A stretch of DNA of 39,630 nucleotides from a virus: IMG/VR virus record IMGVR_UViG_3300027759_000183, positions 1 through 39,630 of that record; one strand, written 5' to 3'. The notes below the pieces were generated by a model, which ran no database searches, was not told the DNA's origin, and saw only the letters and a program-made list of their open reading frames with translations. This document shows, one piece after another, positions 6,884 through 16,760 of this stretch. Numbering within the stretch: the first letter of the stretch is position 1; each line of letters starts with the position of its first letter. The translations under genes were made by a program, and so were the position numbers.

Positions 6884-9800
6884 TGGCTAATCCAAATCTT
6901 GATGCTGCTGTTTTACAAGCAGGTATTACTGGTAAACAAAAAGAACAAGTTGAAGGCTTATCTAAATTATTAGATTCCCATCGTAAACTTATCTCCCTGC
7001 CAGAAAATGAAGCAAAAGCTTCTTATCAGGCATTACCTCAAGAACAACAAAAAGCACACACTTCTTTCTTTAGTGGAGACAATCCTGCTGGTTGGTTAGG
7101 CGGAGCAGCTCATTATTTAGGTTCTGCTGTTAAAGGTGGCATAGGTCGTACTTTTGGCGCATTAAATGAAATATCAGATTTCTCAACTCGTATTGCTCGT
7201 ACTGGTTTAATCGCAGTAGACCAAGGTGTTGATTTAAGTACAGCTTTTAAAATAGCAAATGACAAAGGCGACAAAGTATTTGACCCAAGTCGTATTGCTG
7301 ATGCTACTAAAAAATACGGCGAAGAAGTAATGTCCGTTGCAACAAAAGTTGCTAGTGGTATGACTTTGAGTGAGATTCAAGCAACAGGTTCAGATGCTGA
7401 AAAATTAATTGCATCTACCGCTGTTCAGAAAAAAGATCAAGATTATTTATTTAATGACGCTTTAGCTGCAGCACAAGCGGCTAAATACTCTCCAGGTAGA
7501 GCAGTAGCAAATCTTATTCTTCCAGGTTTTTTGGAAAAAGGTGCTTTATACAAAGGCATCTCTGGCGTAGTTGATGCTGGATATCGAGTCTTTGCAGATC
7601 CAACACTTATTTTAGGTAAAGCCAAAAAAGCTTACGATGCTGGTGATTTTTTGCTTTATAGAGTATTAGGCAAAGAAGATTTTACTTATGGTAAAAACCT
7701 TCTTGCTACTGCTGGAAATGTAGCACAAGTAGATCGAATATTTGCTAATCCAGCAACTAAAAATCTTTTTAATCAATACGGTGCTGCTTTAGAAAAATTA
7801 GCCACTGCCCGTAAGGCACAAGATAAAATTGCTGGCGCTGAAGCTTATCAACAAGCCAAGCGTTTAATTCCAGAATTTGGTCCTGCAGGTATGGATCAAC
7901 TTATAGTTGCTGGTGTTAAAGATGCCGATACTGCAGCAAACTATTTAAGGAATCACGCTGACGTAAAAAGTATTCTTACCGGTCAAGCTGCTCGTGGAAC
8001 TCCTTTAGTCCCAACAATGACCCCTGCTCGTTTTGCAAGAGTTCAATTCTTTACTACTGCTAACAAAATTATTAATATTGACAAAGCAGGTCAAGCTATT
8101 GTTAGAGCCATTTATGGTAATGCTGGTGAAGCCCAAGATGTAGTTGGTGCTCTTACTAACAAAGTTGGCGAAATTGCTCAAAAAGAAGCAGCGGTAGGAC
8201 GCAAAGTTGGCAAAATAAGAGACGGATCTATACGCTTAAGTAACAATCAAATTAGCGGACGTCTTGATCGTTTTGCTCGTAAGTTTTCAACTATTCCTTA
8301 TTTTAAAAATGGCTTCTTTGATGTGACTGAAGCAAACGCTTCTGAAAAAATATATCAACTTGCTGCATTAACAAACACTCGTTATCACTCTAGGGTTATT
8401 CAAGAAGCATTTGCTGCCGGTGATGAAGGCCAAAAGAAACAAATATTTACTGGTCTTTGGAACACTATTGCAGAAACACGTCAAGTTACCAGAACTGCTG
8501 AAGGCAAGAACTGGGTAGATAATTTTACAGGTACAGCATCAACATACTCTTATGGTTCAACCGTAGTGGTTGATAAAATAGGTCCTGATGGAAAACCTTT
8601 ATTAGATGAATTAGGCGAAGTAATAAGAGAAATAAAAAACCCTGCCGATTTTGACGGACAACAGTTAGCCCTTCACGGATATCAACTATCTAGTGCAATA
8701 GCAGTTCCTTCAGTTTTAGACCTTGATCGTTTATCTGCTCGTTCTGGAATTATTAACCGAGTGCTTGGTATTTCCCATAAAAAATGGGCAGATGATATGA
8801 CCTCTGCTTGGACTATAGGTACTCTTGCTGGTCCTAAGTTTCCTGTGCGTAACGCTGCAGAAGATCTAATGATGCACATTGCTATTGGTGGCAAAACCTG
8901 GGGCATTACAAAAGGTCGTTTCATCTCAACTAAACTGCGTCAACTTAAAGAGGCAGAAGCTGGTCTTACTGTAGAGCAAAAGAAACTTGGTCAAGAAATT
9001 GCAGACCTTACAGCAAAAACAGATGAACTTGCTAAAGACCCACTTAAAGCTGTTCAAGTTAAAGCCAACCAAGATCTTATTAAATCAAAGACCGATACTC
9101 TTAGTGGTCTTGAAGGAAAGAAGATCAAGTTTTACGAATCTAATCTTGGATTTGTTAATCGTTTAGTTGGTCGTAATCAAGTAAAAGAATTTCAGACCCG
9201 TATTGCTGCTGCTGGAGATGATGTAAAAAAAGTTCAACAAATTACTGCAGAAGCAATTATGACAGGTAAACTATCTTCTCGTGCTTTATCTAAAAGAGAT
9301 AAACAATTCCTAGAAGAGTTTGCTACATACGGCAGAACTCAAGATATGCTTGATGAGGTTGTAGAGGGCGGAAAGAATACTCTTAGCGGTGGAAGTTACT
9401 CTATCCAAGCCAGCAACGATGCCAAAAAATATGGCACCCTTCGTGCTCTTGAATATAACGGTAAAACATTTAAACAATCAGGTAGCACATTTACCGACAT
9501 AGATCCGGTAGCTAACGATCAATCACGTTTGTCTTGGCTTGTTAAACTTGCCCTTCATATCAACGATGAGATTGATAGTATTCTTATAAAGAATCTTAAT
9601 GAACCAAAAATTGCTATTGATAATCTTGTAAAGTATTTAGATGAAAACCCTGCATTAAAAGGTCGCTTTCAATCTATGTCTTCAGGTATAGCAACTACAT
9701 ATCAACACGCTGAGCGTGCCTATATGGATGTACTTAATACCTTTAGCAAGGCTAATGGTAAATTAAATGAAGACCTTTGGAACAAGGTTCGTAAAGTAAA

Positions 9801-11763
9801 TCCTGATGGTGAGATTGTTTTATCAAGTAAAAACCTATCGGTAGATGATCTTCCTTTAAAATCTCAAAAAGATATGCACCCAAGATGGATATCTGGTCCA
9901 ACTTTAGTACCAGTATCTGAAGGTCAAACTATGATTGCCTCTATATCAGATAAACTGTGGGATTATATGGGTGAGGCTAATGCTCGTTTTTCTCGTGAGG
10001 GTATTGTACTAGATGCAATGCTAGACATTCGTGGTCAAATGGATGAAACTGGCTTTGCAGATAGAGTATTTAAACAACTTACTGCTGGTAAAACCGGTGA
10101 TGACTTATTAAAAGCTGAAGCAAAAGCAAAAGAACACATAACTTCTTTAGTAGAAGAGATGGCTAAGAACAGAGTTCTTGCTTATGTAGATAATCCTGCA
10201 GTTCGTAGCCAACTTGCTATGTCTGTTCGTAACTTTGGACGATTCTATAGAGCAACTGAAGACTTTTATCGCCGTATAAGCCGTACAGTTCGTTATAATC
10301 CAGAAGCTCTTGTTAGAGCAAGCTTAACTTATGAAGGAATTGCTCATTCTGGTTTTGTACAAACCGATGAAAACGGAGATCAATACTTTTTCTATCCTGG
10401 TTTAACACCTGTTTACAAGGTAATGAGCAAGGTAATGGGATTGTTTGGTGTAAAAGATGCTTTCCAAGCACCTATGCCAGTTGAATTTGGCGCTAAGTTA
10501 AAGATGATTACACCATCCTTAAACCCAGATTCACTATTTCCTACCTTTGCTGGTCCGTTAGCAGCATTTCCAATTAAGATGCTTGGAAACATAGTTCCAC
10601 AAGTTAAAGATTTAGAACAATATATGCTTGGCGCATACGGAGTAGATCAACCAATGATTGCTTCTGTATTGCCAGCACACGTTAATCGTCTTTATCAAGC
10701 ATTAAACAAGGATGAGCGTAATTCTCAATCAGCATCTGCTATGAGAAAAGCTGCAACCTATCTTGAGGCTACAGGTCACGGCATAAAGCCAACTATTGAC
10801 CCAATAACTGGTGAAGAAATTGCTCCTTCATCTGGAGAACTTGCTGCTTATCAAGATAAATTACAATCTTCAACAATGACAGTTTTGGCTCTACGCTTTT
10901 TGTTTGGATTCGTAGCCCCTGCATCTCCATCCGTAACCCTTAAATCCGATATGGCTAAATGGGCAAGAGATAACGGTCAAGTAAATTACAAACAAGCATT
11001 TAATGACCTTATCAACAGATACGGTGATATTGATAAAGCAACTAAAGAGTGGATTAAATACTATCCAGATCAAATGCCTTACACAATATCTGAATCCGCA
11101 TCAAATGTAGTTGCTAACGTTAGAGCCGTAGAAGGTGCTACAACTTGGGTTGATTCTAACCAAGAATTGCTTGCTAAATATCCACAAGCGGCATCTTTCT
11201 TAATTCCAAATGCTGGTAAATTTGATTTTAATGCCTACAAGTTATTGTTTAAGTCTGGCTTAAAAACAAACAAGACAGTTACTGACTTTGTAAGAGAAGT
11301 TAATTCCGCTAAAGATCGTCAAACATACTATTCTAAGCGTGATGAATTTAATGAACAAATGTCCGTTACAACTGATGTTAATGCAAAGCGTCAGATTCGT
11401 GATGAATGGCAGGCTTGGTCTGACCAGTTTAAAGGTGTAAGACCTTTACTAGAAGAACAATTAGGACAAGGCGCTGAAAAAGCTATAGCAAGAACTAGGG
11501 CACTTGATGACCTACGTAATATGTTAAACGATTCCGCTGTTACAACTCAACCTAAGTTACGTTCTATCCTTAATCAGATGGTAACCACTTATGATGATTA
11601 TGTAAATCAACGAGATTTTACTACAAGCGTAACCTTTGGCAACAAACAAGATTACAAAGATCAATTAAAGGAAAACGCTAAATCATCATTAGAATCGTTA
11701 GCCCAATCAGATCCAAACGCACTAGCGGCATACAATTCTTTGTTTGCTCCGCTATTCAACTAG
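6883..11763 (+). CDS. Giant probable internal virion/ejection protein, 1626 aa
   Basis: This is the largest gene in the window. The product is mostly helical and rich in Ala, Lys and Gln. A coiled coil lies at about residues 684-750, and there are several hydrophobic, glycine-rich segments near residues 68-100, 200-250, 1190-1270 and 1326-1350 (VLALRFLFGFVAPASPS). No catalytic motif was recognised, including no lysozyme or transglycosylase motif. In podoviruses such very large proteins between portal and tail genes are commonly packaged in the head and ejected into the cell. That role is inferred from size, composition and position. The GTG start overlaps the previous stop. A polyvalent enzyme with hidden domains remains possible. 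Confidence 0.8.
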   Translation: MANPNLDAAVLQAGITGKQKEQVEGLSKLLDSHRKLISLPENEAKASYQALPQEQQKAHTSFFSGDNPAGWLGGAAHYLGSAVKGGIGRTFGALNEISDFSTRIARTGLIAVDQGVDLSTAFKIANDKGDKVFDPSRIADATKKYGEEVMSVATKVASGMTLSEIQATGSDAEKLIASTAVQKKDQDYLFNDALAAAQAAKYSPGRAVANLILPGFLEKGALYKGISGVVDAGYRVFADPTLILGKAKKAYDAGDFLLYRVLGKEDFTYGKNLLATAGNVAQVDRIFANPATKNLFNQYGAALEKLATARKAQDKIAGAEAYQQAKRLIPEFGPAGMDQLIVAGVKDADTAANYLRNHADVKSILTGQAARGTPLVPTMTPARFARVQFFTTANKIINIDKAGQAIVRAIYGNAGEAQDVVGALTNKVGEIAQKEAAVGRKVGKIRDGSIRLSNNQISGRLDRFARKFSTIPYFKNGFFDVTEANASEKIYQLAALTNTRYHSRVIQEAFAAGDEGQKKQIFTGLWNTIAETRQVTRTAEGKNWVDNFTGTASTYSYGSTVVVDKIGPDGKPLLDELGEVIREIKNPADFDGQQLALHGYQLSSAIAVPSVLDLDRLSARSGIINRVLGISHKKWADDMTSAWTIGTLAGPKFPVRNAAEDLMMHIAIGGKTWGITKGRFISTKLRQLKEAEAGLTVEQKKLGQEIADLTAKTDELAKDPLKAVQVKANQDLIKSKTDTLSGLEGKKIKFYESNLGFVNRLVGRNQVKEFQTRIAAAGDDVKKVQQITAEAIMTGKLSSRALSKRDKQFLEEFATYGRTQDMLDEVVEGGKNTLSGGSYSIQASNDAKKYGTLRALEYNGKTFKQSGSTFTDIDPVANDQSRLSWLVKLALHINDEIDSILIKNLNEPKIAIDNLVKYLDENPALKGRFQSMSSGIATTYQHAERAYMDVLNTFSKANGKLNEDLWNKVRKVNPDGEIVLSSKNLSVDDLPLKSQKDMHPRWISGPTLVPVSEGQTMIASISDKLWDYMGEANARFSREGIVLDAMLDIRGQMDETGFADRVFKQLTAGKTGDDLLKAEAKAKEHITSLVEEMAKNRVLAYVDNPAVRSQLAMSVRNFGRFYRATEDFYRRISRTVRYNPEALVRASLTYEGIAHSGFVQTDENGDQYFFYPGLTPVYKVMSKVMGLFGVKDAFQAPMPVEFGAKLKMITPSLNPDSLFPTFAGPLAAFPIKMLGNIVPQVKDLEQYMLGAYGVDQPMIASVLPAHVNRLYQALNKDERNSQSASAMRKAATYLEATGHGIKPTIDPITGEEIAPSSGELAAYQDKLQSSTMTVLALRFLFGFVAPASPSVTLKSDMAKWARDNGQVNYKQAFNDLINRYGDIDKATKEWIKYYPDQMPYTISESASNVVANVRAVEGATTWVDSNQELLAKYPQAASFLIPNAGKFDFNAYKLLFKSGLKTNKTVTDFVREVNSAKDRQTYYSKRDEFNEQMSVTTDVNAKRQIRDEWQAWSDQFKGVRPLLEEQLGQGAEKAIARTRALDDLRNMLNDSAVTTQPKLRSILNQMVTTYDDYVNQRDFTTSVTFGNKQDYKDQLKENAKSSLESLAQSDPNALAAYNSLFAPLFN

Positions 11764-11790
11764 ACTTAAACCTTGAAAGGACACTAACCA

Positions 11791-13287
11791 ATGGCTCTTG
11801 AAAAAGATCTTCAAGATTACTTGAAGTCTCGTAAAGATGTACAAGAGGCCCGTAATAAATTACAAGAGGCTAAAAGCAAAGCATCTCAACTTTCATCTGC
11901 CTTGGCCAGTGCTCCACAATCATCTAAAGCAAGCGTGCAGGAACAACTTAATTCTGCTAAAGCTGAACTAAATTCTTTTACTTCTGATTTTAAGAAAATT
12001 GAATCAGAGGCTAAGACTTTTTATAGAGCTAATAAAGAATCTATTCAAGCAGGTATATCTAAAGGCAAAACGGCTGAAGCAACTACAAACCTTGAAGATG
12101 CTAAACGTACCAGAGATGCCTTAGCTAAAGCCGGTCAATCGACTGCTGCATTAGACAGAAGAATTGCTGAATTAGAAAGTAATATTGCTGGTGGTTTTAA
12201 GTATGTTTCATCTGGTGGTACGGTTTCTGGCGAGCCCAACGTTAATCAAAACAAAGAAGTTCAACCAGAAAACTTTGATGAGTTGTCTAAAACTGCTCGT
12301 GAGTTTGTAAAAAATACATTAGATAATAAAGGCCGTTTAGAACTTGCTAATAAATTAAAAGCAGCCGGTATACCAAATGTTCCTATAACTGGTGAATATA
12401 CCGATGCCCTTGCTACTGCGTATAAATCTGCAATTGGTAGCGCTAAAAGTTCTTGGAACGCTTTTAAAGAGTATGCAACAGTAGAAGACTTTCTTAATGA
12501 ACAAGCACGCCAAGTAAGCGTTCTTAAAGCTGCGGGTGGTGGAGCAGAAGAACTTCCAAAACCTTTTGGCGAGCAGGCAATATATAACAAGAGCACAGCA
12601 GAAGGTGTTATAGATAATCTGTTTCAATCACTCCTTAAACGAGATGCTTCTGAATCTGAAATAAGTTCTTTATATAAAGAGTTACAAGCCGAGCAAAAGA
12701 AACTATCAAGTATCTCTAAAGGTACTTATAAGATGGTTGATGGTAGAAGAGTACTTGTTCAAGAAACTGGTTTAGATCCTAGAGTTTTCTTAGAAAACAA
12801 AATTAAATCACTTCCTGCTTACAAAGAAAGCCAAGCAGCTAAAGCAGAACAAAACAAGTTATCTCTTGCTGCTACCGCTTTGGCTAATGGGTATGATCTT
12901 GAAAGAGATTTTGGAGATCGACTACCTAATTGGCTAGATGCTATAAATAAAGGGGAAAGCATTTCTAAGTTCCAATCAACTATCCGCAACTCTGCTAGAA
13001 ACGCATTACCAGAAGCGGTAAAAAATTCTATTGATCCTAATGAAGATTTAACTACAGCTTTTGCTACCTATATCAGTAATTTCTCAAAGACATTTGGAGT
13101 ACCGGTAAGTCAAGTTTCTTTAAATAAGATACTACCTTTAGCCACAAACGATAAAGGTTTTATTCCAATCTATGAGTTTGAAAAGAAGAAAAGACAACTT
13201 GCTGAGTGGGATACTACTCAAGAGGCAAGAACAGAAACTGCTGGTATAGTCTCAACAGTTTTAAGAGACTTTGGATTTAAGGGGTAA
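11791..13287 (+). CDS. Coiled-coil virion protein, 498 aa
   Basis: Residues 1-150 are strongly heptad-like and Lys/Glu/Ala-rich (for example RNKLQEAKSKASQLSSAL and LDRRIAELESNIAGG), consistent with a long coiled coil. The rest is helical, with segments such as FGDRLPNWLDAINKG near residue 375. It follows the giant protein gene by 27 bases, after AAAGGACACTAACCA. Together with the next gene it probably forms an internal or connector structure. The family was not recognised and the function is inferred from position. Confidence 0.7.
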   Translation: MALEKDLQDYLKSRKDVQEARNKLQEAKSKASQLSSALASAPQSSKASVQEQLNSAKAELNSFTSDFKKIESEAKTFYRANKESIQAGISKGKTAEATTNLEDAKRTRDALAKAGQSTAALDRRIAELESNIAGGFKYVSSGGTVSGEPNVNQNKEVQPENFDELSKTAREFVKNTLDNKGRLELANKLKAAGIPNVPITGEYTDALATAYKSAIGSAKSSWNAFKEYATVEDFLNEQARQVSVLKAAGGGAEELPKPFGEQAIYNKSTAEGVIDNLFQSLLKRDASESEISSLYKELQAEQKKLSSISKGTYKMVDGRRVLVQETGLDPRVFLENKIKSLPAYKESQAAKAEQNKLSLAATALANGYDLERDFGDRLPNWLDAINKGESISKFQSTIRNSARNALPEAVKNSIDPNEDLTTAFATYISNFSKTFGVPVSQVSLNKILPLATNDKGFIPIYEFEKKKRQLAEWDTTQEARTETAGIVSTVLRDFGFKG

Positions 13288-13289
13288 CG

Positions 13290-14492
13290 GTGGCTACTAA
13301 TTTTACATACGGTTCAGGCAATCCCTTATATGTTGCACCTAAAACTGTTTCAAAATCTACTACAAAAACCACTAAAACTCCAACTGAGGCAGAAGTAAAT
13401 GCACAATTAGCAACAGTAACTTCTGGTCTTGATAAATCAGTAACCGCTATTCAAGATTATGCAAAGACTCTTGGCTATGACATCTCTTCTGGTACACCAG
13501 TTAAAGTTGAAACTGCCGGTGGCGGCGGAGGCGGGAGTGGTTTAACAGATGCCCAAATTGCTGCTCAAGCCGCTGCTGCTCAAGCAGCAAGAGAAGCTGC
13601 CGCTGCTGCTGCAGAAAAAGAACGCCAAGGAAAATCTGCCTATGCTTTATTATTAGCAGAGTTTAACAAATACGGCCTTGGTACTTTAGTAACGCCATTA
13701 CAAGATTTAATTAAACAAGGTTTATCTAAAGAAGAGTTTTCATTAGCTTTACAAAACACTGATGCTTATAAGAAACGTTTTGCTGCTAATACTGATCGTA
13801 TTGCTAAAGGATTAAGTGCATTAAGCCCTGCCGAATATATTGGTTTAGAAGATCAATACCAGAACATTATGCGTAACTACGGATTACCAGCATCTTATTA
13901 CGCTAAAGGTGATATGGGTATCCAAGAAGGATTTAACAAATTACTTGCTAATGATGTATCCGCTACCGAATTAGAAGATCGGGTAATGACTGCACAAAGT
14001 AGAGTTATCAACGCTAACCCAGAAATCAAACAAGCGCTTAGATCATTCTATCCTGATATTACAGATGGCGATATCTTGGCTTATACCCTTGACCCAACTA
14101 AAGCATTAACTGATATTAAACGCAAAGTAACTGCTGCTGAAATTGGTGGAGCAGCGTTAGGTGCTGGACTTAAGACAAGTCAAACAGCCGCTGAAGGATT
14201 AGCTGGATATGGCGTAACTAAAGATCAAGCACAAAAAGGTTATGGCGCTATTGCTGAGTTCTTACCTACTGGTCAAAAACTTTCAGAGATTTATCAAGAG
14301 TCTCCTTATACTCAAACACAAGCAGAACAAGAAATATTTAATCTTGCTAATTCTGCAGAAGCCGCTAAGAAGCGCAAACGTTTATCTCAGCTAGAGACTG
14401 GATCATTTAGTGGTTCATCCGGTGCTGGCAGTGGAGCATTAAATAGAGACAGAGCGGCAAGTAACCAGACCTTTGGAGCTGGCGCTTACTAA
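13290..14492 (+). CDS. Virion structural protein with Gly/Ala linker, 400 aa
   Basis: The N-terminal 75 residues are Thr/Lys-rich. A GGGGGGSG linker and an alanine-rich helix (AAAAQAAREAAAAAAEKE) lead into a helical domain at about residues 110-300. That domain contains LSPAEYIGLEDQYQNIMRNYGLP and a DVSATELEDRV segment, a pattern I associate with recurrent, unnamed actinophage virion proteins. The C-terminus is Ser/Gly-rich and probably flexible. The GTG at 13290 follows AAGGGGTAAC, three bases after the previous stop. Exact role unknown; internal or tail-associated protein is likely. Confidence 0.68.
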   Translation: MATNFTYGSGNPLYVAPKTVSKSTTKTTKTPTEAEVNAQLATVTSGLDKSVTAIQDYAKTLGYDISSGTPVKVETAGGGGGGSGLTDAQIAAQAAAAQAAREAAAAAAEKERQGKSAYALLLAEFNKYGLGTLVTPLQDLIKQGLSKEEFSLALQNTDAYKKRFAANTDRIAKGLSALSPAEYIGLEDQYQNIMRNYGLPASYYAKGDMGIQEGFNKLLANDVSATELEDRVMTAQSRVINANPEIKQALRSFYPDITDGDILAYTLDPTKALTDIKRKVTAAEIGGAALGAGLKTSQTAAEGLAGYGVTKDQAQKGYGAIAEFLPTGQKLSEIYQESPYTQTQAEQEIFNLANSAEAAKKRKRLSQLETGSFSGSSGAGSGALNRDRAASNQTFGAGAY

Positions 14493-14505
14493 ACAACTAG
14501 GCCTG

Positions 14506-14583
14506 CTAACGGGACGACTGGTCCGTTAGAGTGATATCAAACACCAGAAGTAGAAGCCATATAGAAATCCCCAAATCTATATG
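14506..14583 (+). promoter_or_regulatory. Two hairpins in the leader of the capsid genes
   Basis: Positions 14506-14512 and 14523-14529 form CTAACGG/CCGTTAG with a 10-base loop. Positions 14558-14565 and 14576-14583 form CATATAGA/TCTATATG with a 10-base loop. They occupy the 128-base gap before the scaffold gene, the longest gap inside the virion block. No T-run follows either one, so an mRNA-processing or stability role, or a promoter boundary, is more likely than termination. Confidence 0.45.
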
Positions 14584-14620
14584 AGGTCTACGAAACTACA
14601 AACAGAATGGGAGATGGACA

Positions 14621-15091
14621 ATGTCCAATTTCGACTACGAGGATGAAGATGACGATTTCACACAGGAATCTAATCAGAATAATGATCTCGTTAAACAGTT
14701 GCGTAAAGCAAACAAGCAGAAGGAAAAAGAGTTATCTGAGCTAAAAGCCCAGTTTGACGGACTTTCCAAAGCACAAAGAGAACGAGCTATAAAAGATGTC
14801 CTCGAAGCTCGTGGAGTGAATAAGAAAATTGCTTCTTTCATTCCTTCGGACATAGACCCAACTGAGGAGTCTTTGTCTAAGTGGTTAAACGAATACGGTG
14901 ACGTATTTGGTGTAACCGCTGAACCAACCCAAGATGTCGTTGACCCGGCTCAAGCGGCTGCGTATAAGAAAATGAATAGCGCTGTTGATAATGGATTAAC
15001 TCCAGATTCATCAGATGATATGCTAAGAAAAATTCTTAATACAAACAGCAAGGAAGAGTTGGACGAAGTCATACGCCAATCAGGGTTATAA
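14621..15091 (+). CDS. Probable capsid scaffolding protein, 156 aa
   Basis: Scaffolds guide procapsid assembly and leave before DNA packaging. The N-terminus is very acidic (DYEDEDDDFTQE), followed by a charged coiled coil at about residues 22-60 (KQLRKANKQKEKELSELKAQ) and a helical C-terminal part. This composition and the position immediately upstream of the major capsid gene are typical of scaffolds. The ATG at 14621 follows GGGAGATGGACA. No protease gene was seen nearby. Sequence identity to a named scaffold family cannot be shown by eye. Confidence 0.75.
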   Translation: MSNFDYEDEDDDFTQESNQNNDLVKQLRKANKQKEKELSELKAQFDGLSKAQRERAIKDVLEARGVNKKIASFIPSDIDPTEESLSKWLNEYGDVFGVTAEPTQDVVDPAQAAAYKKMNSAVDNGLTPDSSDDMLRKILNTNSKEELDEVIRQSGL

Positions 15092-15117
15092 CTTCTATCC
15101 GAAAGGCTAAAACCTAA

Positions 15118-16044
15118 ATGGCACTACCACAAGGTACGCTAACAGGTACCTCGGCAATCAGCAATTTAGTCCAGACAGCGTATGATCAATACGTCCGTAT
15201 GGCACTACGTTCCATTCCAGTAATGAGAGCGCTTGCAGATGTCAAACCTGTTCAACAGGCAATGCCAGGATCATCAGTTGTATTCTCAATCTATTCTGAT
15301 TTAGCACAAGCTACTTCAACTTTGACAGAATCACTTGATGTTTCATCCATTGCTCTAGGTAACCCAAATCAGGTTACTGTAACACTTCAAGAATACGGCT
15401 CAGCCGTAACAACAACTAAGAAGTTGAACCTAACTTCTTTCAACGATGTTGATGCAGCACTTGCAGACATCATTGCTTATAACGCTGCAGACTCTATCGA
15501 TTCTGTTGTAGCCTCTGTTTTAACAGCAGGCTCAAACGCAATCTATGCAGGAACAGCAACCAACACAGCAGGAATCACTGCAACTCAGTTAATCACAGTA
15601 TCTGACATCCGTCAGGCTGTAACTGAGCTTCGCACCAACAAGGCTCTGCCTCGTATCGGTGAGTTGTATGCAGGATACCTACACCCACGTCAGACTGCTG
15701 ACCTTCGTGCTGAAACAGGTACTGGTGGATTCCAAGACCTAACTAAGTTCGTTGATCGCACTCCGTTCGTCGCTGGTGCTGTTGGCGTAATTGAAGGTGC
15801 TTTCATTGTTGAGACACCTCGTGTTCCTTACGCATCAAATGGAACAACTAACGTTTACAAGGCAGTAATTGCCGGACGTGAAGCGCTTGCAGAAGCGCAA
15901 GGTCAAGATATCTCTACGATCATCGGACCTCAAATCGATGCGTTGCGTCGTTACCACACAATCGGTTGGTACTACTTCGGCGGATGGTCTCTACTCCGTC
16001 AAGCAGCTATCTACCGTGTGGAATCTGCTGCAACAAACGGCTAA
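15118..16044 (+). CDS. Major capsid protein, N4-gp56-like, 308 aa
   Basis: This forms the icosahedral shell. Residues 1-120 show the pattern of the N4-gp56-type capsid family common in actinophages: YDQYVRMALRSIPVMRALADVKPVQQAMPGS, then VFSIYSDLAQATS, LTESLDV, and VTVTLQEYGSAVTTTKKL with YNAADSID. Residues about 180-200 contain ELYAGYLHPRQ, and the C-terminus contains the GWYYFGGW motif. Codons are somewhat richer in C-ending forms (for example AAC, ATC) than in neighbouring genes, as expected for a highly expressed product. It lies directly after the scaffold and before a stable hairpin at 16059-16082. Confidence 0.88.
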   Translation: MALPQGTLTGTSAISNLVQTAYDQYVRMALRSIPVMRALADVKPVQQAMPGSSVVFSIYSDLAQATSTLTESLDVSSIALGNPNQVTVTLQEYGSAVTTTKKLNLTSFNDVDAALADIIAYNAADSIDSVVASVLTAGSNAIYAGTATNTAGITATQLITVSDIRQAVTELRTNKALPRIGELYAGYLHPRQTADLRAETGTGGFQDLTKFVDRTPFVAGAVGVIEGAFIVETPRVPYASNGTTNVYKAVIAGREALAEAQGQDISTIIGPQIDALRRYHTIGWYYFGGWSLLRQAAIYRVESAATNG

Positions 16045-16058
16045 TAAAACCGTTCGGT

Positions 16059-16082
16059 GGGAGGTGGGTCAAACCACCTCTC
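16059..16082 (+). terminator. Stable hairpin after the major capsid gene
   Basis: GGGAGGTGG and CCACCTCTC form a 9-bp stem including one G-T pair around the 6-base loop GTCAAA, 14 bases after the capsid stop. There is no T-run, so it is more likely a 3'-end stabiliser or a partial terminator that sets capsid expression above downstream genes than a full intrinsic terminator. Confidence 0.5.
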
Positions 16083-16101
16083 ATCACTTAGAAAGGAAGT
16101 T

Positions 16102-16452
16102 ATGCCACAAGTATTAGTAGGTTATTCAATAACCACACCTTGGCAATACCAGACGTGGGGAGCAGGTCAACCTTGGCCTGATAAATATTCTCGTCTTGCT
16201 GGTAGACCAATTACAGGTGGAACATCTTCGGGTCCTATTAACCCGTTTTTGACTGATATTGCTCGTGGAGTAACTTTAATTATTGATAACGGAGAAGTTG
16301 AAGAAACCTTATATCCGTATCAGGACACTTTATATAACGCTGACTACTACTTCCTCGGTGGTCACGTCTATAGCATTACAATTGAACAGGGTGACTTTAT
16401 GGCATCCAAAGGATATGGCGATTACCTAACACCAATTTATGAGGATCAATGA
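16102..16452 (+). CDS. Hypothetical head/tail protein, 116 aa
   Basis: The protein is beta-rich and aromatic, with several Trp/Tyr residues (TPWQYQTWGAGQPWPDKYSR near the N-terminus, YPYQDTLYNADYYFLGG later). No family was recognised. The ATG at 16102 follows AAAGGAAGTT, so I prefer it to a longer reading that would start in the hairpin. It overlaps the next gene by four bases (ATGA). Position right after the capsid gene suggests a decoration, fibre or completion protein. Confidence 0.65.
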   Translation: MPQVLVGYSITTPWQYQTWGAGQPWPDKYSRLAGRPITGGTSSGPINPFLTDIARGVTLIIDNGEVEETLYPYQDTLYNADYYFLGGHVYSITIEQGDFMASKGYGDYLTPIYEDQ

Positions 16453-16730
16453 GCAACTGTACATCAAGCTGTAAGACCCAAGATCACGATTCATATGGCG
16501 AGTGTATTAAACAAAACTCACCAATGTTTGCAGGATGCTTTCCAACTAGACAAGGTTGGGATAAAGACAAAGAGAATAAAGATAACAAAGAATTAGATTC
16601 CTACTGGTCTGCGTTAAAGCAGGGAGTAGAGCCAGTATCTACACAAAGAAAAGATATAGATGCTGCAATGAAAATATCAAATGATGTAGGCAAGGCCTTT
16701 GATGGCAACACAATGGGATTTAGAGACTAA
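16449..16730 (+). CDS. Small Cys-containing protein, 93 aa
   Basis: The first 30 residues hold four cysteines (C4, C8, C19, C30) in NCTSSCKTQDHDSYGEC and a following AGC, suggesting a metal site or disulfides. The rest is charged and helical, ending DAAMKISNDVGKAFDGNTMGFRD. Comparable SYGEC-containing short proteins occur after capsid genes in actinophages, as I recall, but without known function. It starts on an ATGA overlap and ends 30 bases before the next gene. Confidence 0.65.
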   Translation: MSNCTSSCKTQDHDSYGECIKQNSPMFAGCFPTRQGWDKDKENKDNKELDSYWSALKQGVEPVSTQRKDIDAAMKISNDVGKAFDGNTMGFRD

Positions 16731-16760
16731 GCGTCACTAAATAGAAAATAGGAGCAAACT

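Noticed and set aside
12261-12627. Two minus-strand frames inside the 498-aa virion protein gene
   Set aside because: They lie wholly within a confident gene on the transcribed strand, lack start signals and resemble no family.
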